Assembly: GCF_001468135.1 (NCBI RefSeq)
Contig: NZ_LNYU01000081.1
Coordinates: forward strand, 1-64,000
From: Legionella santicrucis
GTDB lineage: Bacteria; Pseudomonadota; Gammaproteobacteria; Legionellales; Legionellaceae
DNA: 64,000 nt
Direction: 5' to 3'
The notes under the pieces: model-generated
What the model was told of the DNA's origin: nothing
Database searches by the model: none
What the model saw: only the letters and a program-made list of their open reading frames with translations
Made by a program: the position numbers and the translations under genes
In this document: one piece after another, positions 10,218-20,143 of the stretch
Position numbering within the stretch: the first letter of the stretch is position 1
How the letters are laid out: the number at the start of each line of letters is the position of its first letter

Positions 10218-12686
10218 ATGACGACATTAAAACAACAGCAAGCTCAAAGAGAATATCTTGAAAAAATTACAGTCCTGGCGATTCAGCAAGCGACGCGAAA
10301 AAAACCATCCTCTTTGCTTTTTGATCCTCAAGGGCGAGTGTTGATTGATGTTAAAATATCTGAAGAGGCGCAGGGTTTATTCAAACAATGTTTCGGCAAA
10401 ACTAGAAATCCTTCCCCAATAACCACGGTGAGTTTGGATATTACACAAATCAAAGAACTTAATGAAGAATACGAGCGTCGCTATGGTCTTGATAAGTTAA
10501 ATAAAGAACAGTTAGATAAACTATCAACTGTTAGAGGCAGTATTATTCCCCTTCAACAAGAATTTCATTTTCATTTGGCACTTGCTGTACGTACTTACAC
10601 AAAAGTTGACGATAGACGATTTCCTAAGGAACAAATGGAAATTGCACATCAAAAGGCGATGAGGCGCATACAACCATTAATTGAACAGGCATTTGCTGAT
10701 GCATTAGAAAAAGCTAAGGAAGAAGGTGCGCTAAATGACGTTAAGCTTATTCAAGAATTAGATAAAGCACGGAAAAAGATTTCTGCAGAAGCACATAGTA
10801 TTTTAATGGAAGAAGTGCTCAAAGAAACAGGACAACGTTTATCAACAGAAGATCTAAAAAAAATAGAGAAAAAGCATTTAGCTGAAAAAACAGCAGCCTC
10901 TCCTAATGACTTATTGCATATCGATCAATCATTAGAGCAAACAATCTGGATTTCTGGTTCCGAAAATACTGCTCATGAGCGTCTACCTCACCTGCCAGGA
11001 GCATATGCCCTTGCCGATAGACAAATTGTGACTCTTGCACTTAAAGAAGAAAATCAAAGGCAGGCGCGTTTACAAATTAGAATACCTTCGCTTGATGTGA
11101 AAAAAAATCTTTCTATGGACAGTGCGATTGATGATGTCAGTGTGAAACTCTTAAAACTTGCTGATAAATATTCAATCCAGGATTCTATCTCTGCAAATCC
11201 ATTAGGACGCAAAGCATTTACTTATAATCTTCATACCGCAATTAATCATACATTAGATGATTGGTTTAAAGATAATAAACAATCATGGGGTGCACGGGCC
11301 ATTTTAAATGGTGCTCACTTATATAATAAAGCGCAACTTAAAGCAAAAACCCCACAACCTTTTTGTTTGGTGCAAAATTTATCAGTTAATGGTTTTGGCG
11401 ATAGTTTAGGATATGGATGGAATATTGGTTGGAATAAGCTGAGAAATGAAGCTACTTTAATGGCTGAAATGGCCATGCTGCAAAATCTGGTGGGACCAAA
11501 GGACTGCCTTGCTGAAATTCAGAAGGTATTTGAATATTATGAACAGTTTTTGACAGAGTGTAACGGTCATGGTGAGAACTATTTTTCTCGATCAGAACAT
11601 GGTCAACTAGCTATTGAGCAAATTAAAAAAATAAAAGCGGGATGGACACAACAAAACGCAAGAATACACGACAAAGATGCTACTCCAGTTGAAAAAGCAA
11701 AAGATGCTTTAAAAACAATCATGGCAAATGATCTACATCATACACATGAATATGCCAAACTCGTTCAATCACTTTCTATATTTATTGAAGAAGCTTCCAT
11801 CGCTGGATGTAAAAGTGGAAATGAACGTGCGCAAGCAATTAATGGCAGGGTAGCGATTTTAGATCATGAAGCCAGTAAACCCGACAGCACTATTTTTAAA
11901 GCCATGGATACTCTGGCTAGGGCAAGACCAAGCGATGTTAAAAGGCTTGCGTCTGACTTAAAACACAATTTAGATGATAAATATAATAATCACTTACAAA
12001 CAGGCTTATCATTAATTAGCGATGTCGATCAAGGTGCCTCTGCTAAAGTTAATGCCAAGGCCCCATGGTATAAATTTTGGACGCGACTTAATCCAAATTA
12101 CGCCGAGGAGTCTTCATTGACCCATCTATCGCAAAAAAAATCTGGAAACATGCAGGCACACAAAGGACTTACGGAAGCGATGGCTGCTGCTTCAGGGCAT
12201 CCTAAGAGTTTTAGTTCATATCTCGGACTTGGCAAGTTGGGGATGGCATTGAGTATTATTGCCTTACCGATTAGCTTGCTGGTAGTTGCTGGGATTTATC
12301 AGTTCTCTTATAAACCTTATAAAGAGAAACTGATCGCTAAAGCTGAACCAAGAATAAAAGAATGTGAAAAAATTTATGCAAAACATATAGAACAGAACTC
12401 CCAAAAAATAGTTGCCAGCTATGAAAAGGCTAATCGTCAATTGCATGAGTCTAAAGTGGAAGGGGGCTTGTTTGTAAAGGAACAACCTTTAATGGAGTAT
12501 GAGCAAGAAGGTGAGCATCATCATACTAAACTCTTCGCTACTCTTAATGAATCAACCGTTAAAGCAGAAGATGTTCATCAGCATATGGGCCAATTTCAAG
12601 GTGTTTTAACGCAAATAAAAACACGACAACAAAAAGAAGATTCAGAGGTTGATTATGAAGAGCCGCCACTTATTGTCAAACATTAA
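10218..12686 (+). CDS. Large orphan protein, candidate Dot/Icm effector (822 aa)
   Basis: I do not recognise the family. The ATG at 10218 follows a GTGAGAG-type ribosome binding site; the longer frame from 10098 looks non-coding. Residues 1-560 are mostly helical with charged stretches. Near residue 380 lies a Trp/Gly-rich patch (NGFGDSLGYGWNIGWNK). Around residues 665-700 is one strong membrane segment (LGMALSIIALPISLLVVAGIY), followed by a Lys/Glu-rich helix. The C-terminus is acidic (QKEDSEVDYEEPP), reminiscent of the E-block of Dot/Icm substrates. The effector assignment rests on size, C-terminal membrane segment, acidic tail and neighbouring genes, not homology. Confidence 0.6.
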   Translation: MTTLKQQQAQREYLEKITVLAIQQATRKKPSSLLFDPQGRVLIDVKISEEAQGLFKQCFGKTRNPSPITTVSLDITQIKELNEEYERRYGLDKLNKEQLDKLSTVRGSIIPLQQEFHFHLALAVRTYTKVDDRRFPKEQMEIAHQKAMRRIQPLIEQAFADALEKAKEEGALNDVKLIQELDKARKKISAEAHSILMEEVLKETGQRLSTEDLKKIEKKHLAEKTAASPNDLLHIDQSLEQTIWISGSENTAHERLPHLPGAYALADRQIVTLALKEENQRQARLQIRIPSLDVKKNLSMDSAIDDVSVKLLKLADKYSIQDSISANPLGRKAFTYNLHTAINHTLDDWFKDNKQSWGARAILNGAHLYNKAQLKAKTPQPFCLVQNLSVNGFGDSLGYGWNIGWNKLRNEATLMAEMAMLQNLVGPKDCLAEIQKVFEYYEQFLTECNGHGENYFSRSEHGQLAIEQIKKIKAGWTQQNARIHDKDATPVEKAKDALKTIMANDLHHTHEYAKLVQSLSIFIEEASIAGCKSGNERAQAINGRVAILDHEASKPDSTIFKAMDTLARARPSDVKRLASDLKHNLDDKYNNHLQTGLSLISDVDQGASAKVNAKAPWYKFWTRLNPNYAEESSLTHLSQKKSGNMQAHKGLTEAMAAASGHPKSFSSYLGLGKLGMALSIIALPISLLVVAGIYQFSYKPYKEKLIAKAEPRIKECEKIYAKHIEQNSQKIVASYEKANRQLHESKVEGGLFVKEQPLMEYEQEGEHHHTKLFATLNESTVKAEDVHQHMGQFQGVLTQIKTRQQKEDSEVDYEEPPLIVKH

Positions 12687-12780
12687 TCCTAAGAGATTGA
12701 AAATTTTTGTACTTGGCTATGTACTTCAATGATGCTAAAGCTGTGAAATCTCATTTTAACTATTGAAAAAAAATTGACTA

Positions 12781-12810
12781 AACCACATGATACAAAATGA
12801 GGTTTTTTTT
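12781..12810 (+). terminator. Likely intrinsic terminator
   Basis: AACCACAT at 12781-12788 pairs with ATGAGGTT at 12797-12804 with one mismatch, and a run of eight T begins within the right arm (12803-12810). It sits between two convergent genes and would end transcription from the left-hand gene. Confidence 0.5.
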
Positions 12811-12821
12811 CTTAAAGCCCA

Positions 12822-13694
12822 TTAAATACTCGATGTAGCATGTTTTTTAGCTAGAATGACTTTTAGTTCTTCTTTTATTTGTTCCGATAGTTGTGTTAAG
12901 GGAAGTGTATTTAATCCTGCTTCTTGATATAAATTCCTTATTTTATCGTTTTGTATTGTTTTTAAATGAAGTGAAATTGTTTCAATATCTCCTCTTGCCA
13001 AAGGTCCTGTGAGTGCTTCAGTGATATATTCTGTACGTTGTAAATTATCCAAATTTCCTTGCATTAATTTTACTATCATTTGTCGACTTTGTTGGGCGTT
13101 AATTCCAGCTTTAAGAAATAATTCCTCACTACATGCAGCCAATGTAATTAGATAATTTGAAGCCATGCAGGCCGCGGCATGGTATGTTGCTTTTGCTTCA
13201 GGCTTAATGGCAATAAGGTTGGCACCCAATTGAGTGAAAGAGCTTTTTAGCCACTCACAAACTTCATCATCCCCTTCTAAAACACAATCAACTTGTTCAA
13301 AGGCATTGGCCTCCAGGTAGTTTATTTTGAATGCTTTTAAAGGATGAAAACTGGCAATAAAACAACCTTTTTTTCTTAATGGAGCAAGTACGGCAGAGCT
13401 AAATACCCCACTACAATGAATAACAAAATTATTTGGTTTTAAGACAGTGCTTTGGGTTAACGTTTCTACAACAGATTGAATGGCATCATCATTACAACAA
13501 ATCCAGGTGATTTCAGCTTCTGGTAATAGTTCAATTTTATCAATTGCCCTACCAGAACCGATTTCATGGCATGCGTTTTGAGTGCTAGCTAAGTTACGAT
13601 TGCATATGGAAAACGATGAGACAAGCTGTGCTGTCGATAAAGCTAAGGCAATATTTTTGCCTAAGCGACCTGCACCTATGATATTGCATTTCAT
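12822..13694 (-). CDS. Rossmann-like/DUF2520 oxidoreductase-like protein
   Basis: The N-terminus KCNIIGAGRLGKNIALAL is a dinucleotide-binding beta-alpha-beta GxGxxG fold. The body matches the Rossmann-like plus DUF2520 architecture, related to NADP-dependent F420 or pyrroline-carboxylate reductase-type enzymes. Visible matches are the HCSGVFSS segment, the SFHPLKAF segment and the C-terminal helical domain (KATYHAAACMASNYLITL). At 290 aa its length is normal. The ATG at 13694 is preceded by GGACGGA at good spacing; an upstream TTG at 13709 is less likely. It is convergent with the 822-aa gene and has no operon partner. The substrate is unknown. Confidence 0.85.
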   Translation of the reverse strand: MKCNIIGAGRLGKNIALALSTAQLVSSFSICNRNLASTQNACHEIGSGRAIDKIELLPEAEITWICCNDDAIQSVVETLTQSTVLKPNNFVIHCSGVFSSAVLAPLRKKGCFIASFHPLKAFKINYLEANAFEQVDCVLEGDDEVCEWLKSSFTQLGANLIAIKPEAKATYHAAACMASNYLITLAACSEELFLKAGINAQQSRQMIVKLMQGNLDNLQRTEYITEALTGPLARGDIETISLHLKTIQNDKIRNLYQEAGLNTLPLTQLSEQIKEELKVILAKKHATSSI

Positions 13695-13834
13695 ATTTTT
13701 TCCGTCCAAAAAAAGACATTATAAATGATGCTCTTATAAAAGGCACAAAAAATACATTTTTTGTAAAAATTTATCACCATTAGCACGAATTATTGGTTAT
13801 AATACTCTCAATTTGCTATGTCGAGAAATGAATT

Positions 13835-16150
13835 ATGCCTTATTTGGTAACAGGAAACGCACAACAAATTTTCCATGCCTTTGGACAAGATTGGGCCGTT
13901 GCTGAAGGAAAAGATGATATTGGAACAATTCACTTAGATTTTCCACGAACTCATTTTCTAGGTACCTCAGAAGATGCCATAAAACATTTTGACATATGGA
14001 ATACTAAAGCTTCGGGGCGATATTATTTGCAAGGTAATATGTCTGCAGGGAATTTGCACTATTTACTCGGTCCTAATCCTCTTATGAAAGAAGAGGAAGA
14101 TCCAGAGTCTTACAAAGCAAATGTGGTTCGTCAACATTTTGCATATGTGAATGATAAAGGAGAACCCTGTGGGCTTATGATGATGTATCGAAAAGATAAC
14201 CCAAAACAATGGATTATGGGATTAGTAAAAAATGGTTATGCTGAGCCTAAAGATAGGGAGCTTATTTTTTTATCAAGCTTTGATCTGGCTCCATTTATTT
14301 CTGTACCTGATCAAAAAGAACCTACTTCTTCTGCTGCTACGCCTAAGCCAACAGTTACTGTTGCTCATGTCAATTTTTTGGACAATCCATTAATAGAGCA
14401 AATTGGCGCCGATTTACCACGTAGTTTATTAAAAAATAGTGTTAATGACGAAAATGGTGAAATAAATTTACGCGTACAACGTGTTGAATTAATGACACGT
14501 AAATTACGAGTGGAACAGGAAACAGCACGATTATCCGATCCTATTCTATATTCCGAACTCAACTTAGCTGCATTGTTTGCAGACAATCGTGCTCTGGATT
14601 TAATTATCCATTATAACTTTGCCAACTTATTTCCTTTATCCTCTACTTTACTGCATGATCTTTTGAAAGAACCTAGCTTATTGCGTCAAGAAATCGAGGC
14701 AATTAAATTAACTCAAGACGAAAATCGGAATAAAAATTTATTAAAAATGGTTCTTGTATTTTATAAGCATGGATTACTGGAAAAAAATCGGCATCTACTT
14801 AATGATCCGGTATTTGTGCAAACATTTGGCAGTTTCATGGGGGATGAAGCACAAATTAAACTAATTCCATTTTTAAAACAACGAAAATATCCTGATGGCT
14901 TAATTCGCCATATTTTATCTGAACCGGCCTATTTTAAAGCCATAGGGATGTTAGTGGATTTGGAACCGGCACTCACCCAAGATGTCCCACAATTTTTTAA
15001 AGACTCAAAAAAATTGGAGGATTTGAAATTTATTCACTCTTTATCTAATGATGATACTAAGAGGCTTTGCCTCCTTTTTTGGGTTTATAAAAACTTATCC
15101 GAAGATGGTTATCAACAAATTATTACGGCAACAAATCGTTATCCATTATTAGCCTCCACATTAGTTGCTTTAGAGCAAACAAAAACTGAAACAATTCATC
15201 AATTACAAGAGCTGGTTTTAAATCCCAAACAACATTTACGAGAATCAATTCTTCACCATTTTCGAGAAGAATTAAATACATTCCATGGTGTCTCAACAAA
15301 TTTGCGCGAGCTTCCCCTTCCGGCTTTAGATGCAGCAAGTGAGTCCTTAATCTTGTTAAAAAAATCAAAAGTTACTGATCCTCAATCTTATCGTTTGGTA
15401 TTAGATAAAGAAAGTAGGGGACATGCTTTGCGACTCCTTTTACCGCAATTAACAAAAATAAAGAATGAAGAGCATCGAAAATTATTAATTGAAATTCTTT
15501 TGGTTAGGGCAAAATTTAATGTTGAATCTCAAGACAAGAGATTGGCTGAGATAAAGGGGCCTGAAGAATTAAAAGATTTGGCTATCGACTACCTTGAATG
15601 TTTTAAGTGTATTACGCAATTACATGATTTTATGTGTGAAAAAGACGTCATTGAATTTGTGGCCCAAAAAGACTCTGAAGAAGCGAGACGTTTCCGTCAA
15701 GTCATTTTGTGTATTTTGGAGCAATGTAAAGTAGTTGATGCACGATTATCCGGATCACAATCTCATAGGAATATGTTTCTGCAATGGGAAGCAGAGCAAA
15801 AAAAATACCGAAAAGCATTATATCAAATCGCTTACGAGGGACTAACAAATCCTAACGCAAATATACGCCCTCAATTACAGGAGGTTGAAGATAAGATTTT
15901 GGCAATTGTCGATCCTGAAATTGAATCAGATTTTTATAAGGCACTCATTGTTTTCGCAAATATAATTATTACTGCTTTATCATTTGGTTTTGCAAATGCC
16001 ATAAAATATAAAACTACCGGCAATTTTTGGTTTTTTAATCAAACTCGTTCAGGAGAGGAGCTACGCGCTCTTGATAGAGAGGTTTTTGAGCTTATTACGC
16101 CAGAAAAAAATGATGAGGTTAAAACCTGTGGGATACTCTCCCCATGTTGA
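13835..16150 (+). CDS. Large orphan protein, candidate effector (771 aa)
   Basis: No family is recognised. The N-terminal 150 residues look like a compact alpha/beta domain (MPYLVTGNAQQIFHAFG, then segments containing HFDIWNTKASGRYYLQG). The middle 450 residues are helical and leucine-rich, with loosely repeated helices (LNDPVFVQTFGSF, LSEPAYFKAIGML) that could form a helical solenoid. Near residue 710 there is a hydrophobic stretch (ALIVFANIIITALSFGFANAI), followed by NFWFFNQTRSGEELRALD, a tail I associate with Legionella effectors. A TATAAT at 13796-13801 could be its -10 box. Effector status is inferred from architecture and context only. Confidence 0.6.
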   Translation: MPYLVTGNAQQIFHAFGQDWAVAEGKDDIGTIHLDFPRTHFLGTSEDAIKHFDIWNTKASGRYYLQGNMSAGNLHYLLGPNPLMKEEEDPESYKANVVRQHFAYVNDKGEPCGLMMMYRKDNPKQWIMGLVKNGYAEPKDRELIFLSSFDLAPFISVPDQKEPTSSAATPKPTVTVAHVNFLDNPLIEQIGADLPRSLLKNSVNDENGEINLRVQRVELMTRKLRVEQETARLSDPILYSELNLAALFADNRALDLIIHYNFANLFPLSSTLLHDLLKEPSLLRQEIEAIKLTQDENRNKNLLKMVLVFYKHGLLEKNRHLLNDPVFVQTFGSFMGDEAQIKLIPFLKQRKYPDGLIRHILSEPAYFKAIGMLVDLEPALTQDVPQFFKDSKKLEDLKFIHSLSNDDTKRLCLLFWVYKNLSEDGYQQIITATNRYPLLASTLVALEQTKTETIHQLQELVLNPKQHLRESILHHFREELNTFHGVSTNLRELPLPALDAASESLILLKKSKVTDPQSYRLVLDKESRGHALRLLLPQLTKIKNEEHRKLLIEILLVRAKFNVESQDKRLAEIKGPEELKDLAIDYLECFKCITQLHDFMCEKDVIEFVAQKDSEEARRFRQVILCILEQCKVVDARLSGSQSHRNMFLQWEAEQKKYRKALYQIAYEGLTNPNANIRPQLQEVEDKILAIVDPEIESDFYKALIVFANIIITALSFGFANAIKYKTTGNFWFFNQTRSGEELRALDREVFELITPEKNDEVKTCGILSPC

Positions 16151-16398
16151 AAATAATATGAGTTTGATATAACAACAAAAGGTTGACTTTTTTCTATGTT
16201 AACTCGATTATCTGAGCTATTCTTGAAATTTGTGAAAATCCCTCTCGAAGAAAAGAGCTTTATTGTTCAGGCAATAATCAAATAGTGGTTCACCATCAAA
16301 AAGATCAATAAATAATCTAATGGGTTAAATTTTAATCCGCTGTTTAGTTTCCTTGTTCTTTGTATGAAAATTATTCTTGAACTTCTTAAAAATTTCTG

Positions 16399-16407
16399 CT
16401 TAATATG
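16399..16407 (+). promoter_or_regulatory. Possible PmrA half-site upstream of the kinase-like gene
   Basis: CTTAATATG matches 8 of 9 positions of the Legionella PmrA element cTTAATatT and lies about 40 bp before the start codon, just upstream of an AT-rich possible -10 (TATTCTATAT). The usual second direct half-site is not well conserved, so this is tentative. Confidence 0.3.
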
Positions 16408-16448
16408 AACTATTCTATATGGACGACTGTGAATTAACGGAATAAAAA

Positions 16449-19061
16449 ATGGCAATACCAAAAAAAGCACTGAGGCATAGTCAATTCATCACGAAAACCC
16501 CTATTTCTGATGGCTCTCATAAAGTTTATTCTGTCTCCTTTGAAGAAGAAGGTATTACTAAAAAAGCCTTTTTTAAAGAACTGGAATCTCAAAGACATTA
16601 CCCAGAATTATTAGCTAAAATTAGTGTAGCTACCTCTTCATTCAAAAGATCATTCCAGGGAAAAAGATCGGCTGAGGAACGCTTAGTCTTTGATGATGAA
16701 GATCGATTAATAGGGACTTTGTCTATTTGTGTTGATAATTTTAAACCTTTTCATTATGCGGAAGATGGCATTCCAGTAAATAGCACTTTAAGAGAGCAAG
16801 TTGCTCCAAGTGTGAAAACTTTAGTTGAAAAAAACTTTATAGAGCTGTTGTTTGGGAGATGGTTTCTGGATGATGACGATAGTCATCCACATAACTTGAG
16901 TTTGGATGCTGATATTGATTTTGATATGTTTTTTTATTGGTTTACTATTCATATGAAAGAACCAAGATCAGTCATAGGTATTCCTAAAAAGCACGTTTTT
17001 CTTTCAGTGCCAGATTATGAGGCATTTCCTAATGTCCAAGATTCTAAGCCTTATCATTGGGCGCCATACACGCATCCAGGCAAAGTGACTATTCCCGTGC
17101 TCTTGCCAGGGCAAGAACAGGTTTTACCTAAATTATTACCTAAAGCCTATGCCGATCCGGTACAATTTGCGCGTTTGGCTCAAGATTCTGTTGCGCAAGA
17201 ACAAAAACTTGCAGCGGCTTTGAAAGTATTATTAACGTATCAACCTGAAGTACAACGTAAACGTTTAACTGAGCTTTTTGGTGATTTAACATTAAACTAC
17301 ACTTCTTTAGACGAAACCAATAAAGAGCTGCGTGCAAAATATGAAGAGCTTTACCCCGATCTTTGCAATGAAAAGACAAATGCAGAGCCTTTTGTTGATT
17401 TTATGATGAAGCTCTATCAGGAACATTATGATAACTTATATCGAGTTGTCGTCTTTTACATGGGGTGTGTTAATAATGGTTATGGTATCCCTTTGCCACC
17501 AACATGTTTGGCTCTTTATCAAAAACCTTCTTTTTATCGTAATATCGAAGAATGGGTCAAGAATGAAAATGATACAGCTTACGCGAAAGACGATGAACTT
17601 AAATACGATCTTGCTGAGTTACAAAAACGTTATCATCAAGTTTGGCGTGATGCGTTTGCTCCAACGTTAAAAGAACTTCTTCATAGTTCATACCGACTCA
17701 CTAATACATTACTCCAGAAGACTACTAATCCACCCCATGTTCAGATCTCTGAGATTATCAGCAAAAAGGTTACCGATGATAGTTTAACCAACGCCTGGGA
17801 ACTCTTTGGGAATATGCCTGAGCTCGCTGTTGAAGCCATTGAAGAAAAAATTAGTGTCGATAAAGACAGTAATCTGCGTGATGCTTTACTGGCGTTAGTT
17901 GCATTTACTAACGAGTTTCGCGCCATTACGAAAGAGTATTATATCCAAGAACGAAAAGACCTTACTGAAGAACATAACCTAGAGTTCTCAACCAAGCTTA
18001 CTTTACTGCATCAGAAATACAACTTAGATATTCGCAAAGCCTTAGCGAATACAACACCTTGCGCCGTTGAGTTTCATAATCTTTCATCAAGTCTTAAATT
18101 AATTGCCGAACAGGTTAATTTCCCACTGCATTTAACTACTACAGATGAATTGATGGAAGAAGCATTACTTTCTGTTAAAAAAGACGTATTGCCTTTCACT
18201 CATGATGATGTGAAAAAACAATATCATGACTCTTTGTTTATTTGGGCAAAAAATTTGAGGCCAGAAGAGTTGGAGCGATATGTTACAGAGATTATCGATA
18301 AAAAATATGCTCCTTTATTGTCTACTTTTTCATTTCGCCAACGAACAGAACCGGTGAAAGAATATTTAAGAGATAGCATGAATGAGAGTGGTGATAATCG
18401 ATTAGCTTATATTTTATGCGAAAAGCCCAATCAAGATGGAGCCTTAAATAAGCTCCTCATAGAAGGGCTAACTCCTTTAATGCTGCAAGAACATCCTATC
18501 CCCAGTATTGATGTTGCCATTAGGGATAAAAGCTTTGAACGAGGTATAGCCGATTTTACTCGTGATGTAGTATTTTTTGCAAAAAGGGATAAACGATTTA
18601 CTCATCCCTTTAGTGATATGGGTATTTCATTAATCTATAAAGCTGTCTATGATTGGGTAGATAGTTTAACGGAAAAATCATTTCAAAGTCTCATTAAGTC
18701 TTCATTAAAACAATATGAATCAAAAACATGGGGGAGTTATTGGGGCTCCTCAAGACGCTCAGAGGTTGAGGGGTATCTTAAAGGGAATTGTAATGCAAGA
18801 GCATTGGCTATGATTTTTATGAATGGCTTCGATTCTTCAACATTAAACGAGTGTTTATTTACTAAAATAATCGACACAATTAAAAAGGAACTTGCAAGCG
18901 GAGAGTTCCCTGCAATGCAGCAAGATCCAAAATATCAATTAATTGCAAATTTTAATTTGGAAAAACATAAAGTATTTTATCTTGCGAACCTAAAACATCA
19001 TAGTGAGACTATTGCCGCATCACATCGCCAACTCCAAATTACTTATAGTTTAACGCATTAG
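16449..19061 (+). CDS. Candidate effector with phosphoinositide-kinase-like catalytic motifs (870 aa)
   Basis: The N-terminal ~170 residues show a kinase-like layout. A possible ATP-binding lysine sits in KKAFFKELE (Lys43). The catalytic loop WFLDDDDSHPHNL (about 139-150) and a metal-binding IDFDMF (156-161) follow about ten residues apart. The pairing of D-x-H-x-x-N and DFD resembles Legionella phosphoinositide or atypical kinases of the LepB N-terminal, LegA5, MavQ and Lpg2603 group. The remaining ~700 residues are helical, unrecognised, and without obvious membrane segments. A PmrA-like site lies upstream. Kinase activity is inferred from short motifs, and the substrate (lipid or protein) cannot be told. 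Confidence 0.65.
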   Translation: MAIPKKALRHSQFITKTPISDGSHKVYSVSFEEEGITKKAFFKELESQRHYPELLAKISVATSSFKRSFQGKRSAEERLVFDDEDRLIGTLSICVDNFKPFHYAEDGIPVNSTLREQVAPSVKTLVEKNFIELLFGRWFLDDDDSHPHNLSLDADIDFDMFFYWFTIHMKEPRSVIGIPKKHVFLSVPDYEAFPNVQDSKPYHWAPYTHPGKVTIPVLLPGQEQVLPKLLPKAYADPVQFARLAQDSVAQEQKLAAALKVLLTYQPEVQRKRLTELFGDLTLNYTSLDETNKELRAKYEELYPDLCNEKTNAEPFVDFMMKLYQEHYDNLYRVVVFYMGCVNNGYGIPLPPTCLALYQKPSFYRNIEEWVKNENDTAYAKDDELKYDLAELQKRYHQVWRDAFAPTLKELLHSSYRLTNTLLQKTTNPPHVQISEIISKKVTDDSLTNAWELFGNMPELAVEAIEEKISVDKDSNLRDALLALVAFTNEFRAITKEYYIQERKDLTEEHNLEFSTKLTLLHQKYNLDIRKALANTTPCAVEFHNLSSSLKLIAEQVNFPLHLTTTDELMEEALLSVKKDVLPFTHDDVKKQYHDSLFIWAKNLRPEELERYVTEIIDKKYAPLLSTFSFRQRTEPVKEYLRDSMNESGDNRLAYILCEKPNQDGALNKLLIEGLTPLMLQEHPIPSIDVAIRDKSFERGIADFTRDVVFFAKRDKRFTHPFSDMGISLIYKAVYDWVDSLTEKSFQSLIKSSLKQYESKTWGSYWGSSRRSEVEGYLKGNCNARALAMIFMNGFDSSTLNECLFTKIIDTIKKELASGEFPAMQQDPKYQLIANFNLEKHKVFYLANLKHHSETIAASHRQLQITYSLTH

Positions 19062-19130
19062 AAAAGATAGGCTATATTTATAAAGAACATAATGCGACAG
19101 GTAATGTTGTATTTGTTGTTTGCGCTTTTT

Positions 19131-19157
19131 GAGTTCACAAATCATAGTTTGTGACTC
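19131..19157. repeat. Inverted repeat upstream of psd
   Basis: GAGTTCACAAA (19131-19141) and TTTGTGACTC (19148-19157) can pair over ten bases with one bulge around the loop TCATAG. There is no T-tract, so it could be an operator, an mRNA structure or a weak terminator of the preceding gene. Confidence 0.35.
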
Positions 19158-19206
19158 TTAAGCGTATAGGTTATGATTTCCTTTTTATAAGCAGTGAGAA
19201 TTTTGC

Positions 19207-20052
19207 ATGTCTTTAGATTTATTAAAAACATTGTCGCAATATATTATTCCAAAACAAAGTCTAACCTTGCTTGCTGGTTATTTAGCAGATGTGGAAAATA
19301 TCAAAGTTAAGGATTACCTTATTCAACGCTTTATTCATGAATATCAAGTGAATATGAGCGAAGCTTTAATTGAAAATCCTGCGGTATATCGGTGTTTTAA
19401 CGACTTTTTTATCCGTCGCTTAAAACCTGGGTGTAGACCTTTGGCACATGCAGGCATTATTTCTCCGGTAGATGGTTGTATTAGTGAAATAGGTTCAATA
19501 GAAGAAGACAAGCTGATTCAGGCAAAGGGACATTATTATACTGTCTCTGAGCTTCTTGCGTGCAATAAAGAAATCGCGTCTCGATTTATTAATGGGCGTT
19601 TTGCAACATTGTATTTATCGCCTAAAGATTATCATCGTGTACATATGCCTATAGATGCTGAAATTACTTCGATGACTTATATCCCTGGAGCCTTATTTTC
19701 AGTGCAACCGTCAACGGTTCGAGTGGTGCCCAAGTTATTTGCGCGTAATGAGCGTCTGGCCATCTTTTTTTCTACTTCAGTTGGCCCTATGGCTATAGTA
19801 ATGGTTGGTGCAACTATAGTTGGTGCGATAGGAACAAGTTGGCATGGAGATATTAAACGAAGTAAAAATCGCGTTGATTTTGAATATCCGCAGACTAATA
19901 AAAGAATGGCCCAAGGCGATGAAATGGGTTACTTTAAGTTAGGCTCCACTGTTGTGCTGTTGTTTGCAGATGAGAGTAAAGTCCATTGGAACAAAGAATT
20001 AAAAGCAGGAAGTATGCTTCGTTTTGGCGAAGCTATGGGTGAAATTGAGTAG
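19207..20052 (+). CDS. psd: Phosphatidylserine decarboxylase proenzyme
   Basis: This enzyme decarboxylates phosphatidylserine to phosphatidylethanolamine at the inner membrane. It is a pyruvoyl enzyme made by self-cleavage. The 281-aa sequence has the LGST cleavage motif at 245-248 (cut between Gly246 and Ser247). The self-cleavage triad partners are Asp89 (SPVDG) and His143 (DYHRVHMP), close to E. coli numbering. Length and motif order are those of bacterial type I Psd. It is a single gene between two effector-like loci. Its product feeds the PmtA-type methyltransferase encoded at 29225. Confidence 0.96.
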   Translation: MSLDLLKTLSQYIIPKQSLTLLAGYLADVENIKVKDYLIQRFIHEYQVNMSEALIENPAVYRCFNDFFIRRLKPGCRPLAHAGIISPVDGCISEIGSIEEDKLIQAKGHYYTVSELLACNKEIASRFINGRFATLYLSPKDYHRVHMPIDAEITSMTYIPGALFSVQPSTVRVVPKLFARNERLAIFFSTSVGPMAIVMVGATIVGAIGTSWHGDIKRSKNRVDFEYPQTNKRMAQGDEMGYFKLGSTVVLLFADESKVHWNKELKAGSMLRFGEAMGEIE

Positions 20053-20143
20053 CCTAATACTTAAAAGGCTACCTGCATCGATTATAAAATAGATTTTGTG
20101 CAGTTATATCACCCAGAAGATAATGTTCATTGCTAAGTCAACT

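Noticed and set aside
20048..20074. AGTAGCC / GGCTACCT stem after psd as terminator
   Set aside because: No T-tract follows on either strand, so I could not support termination beyond a weak hairpin.
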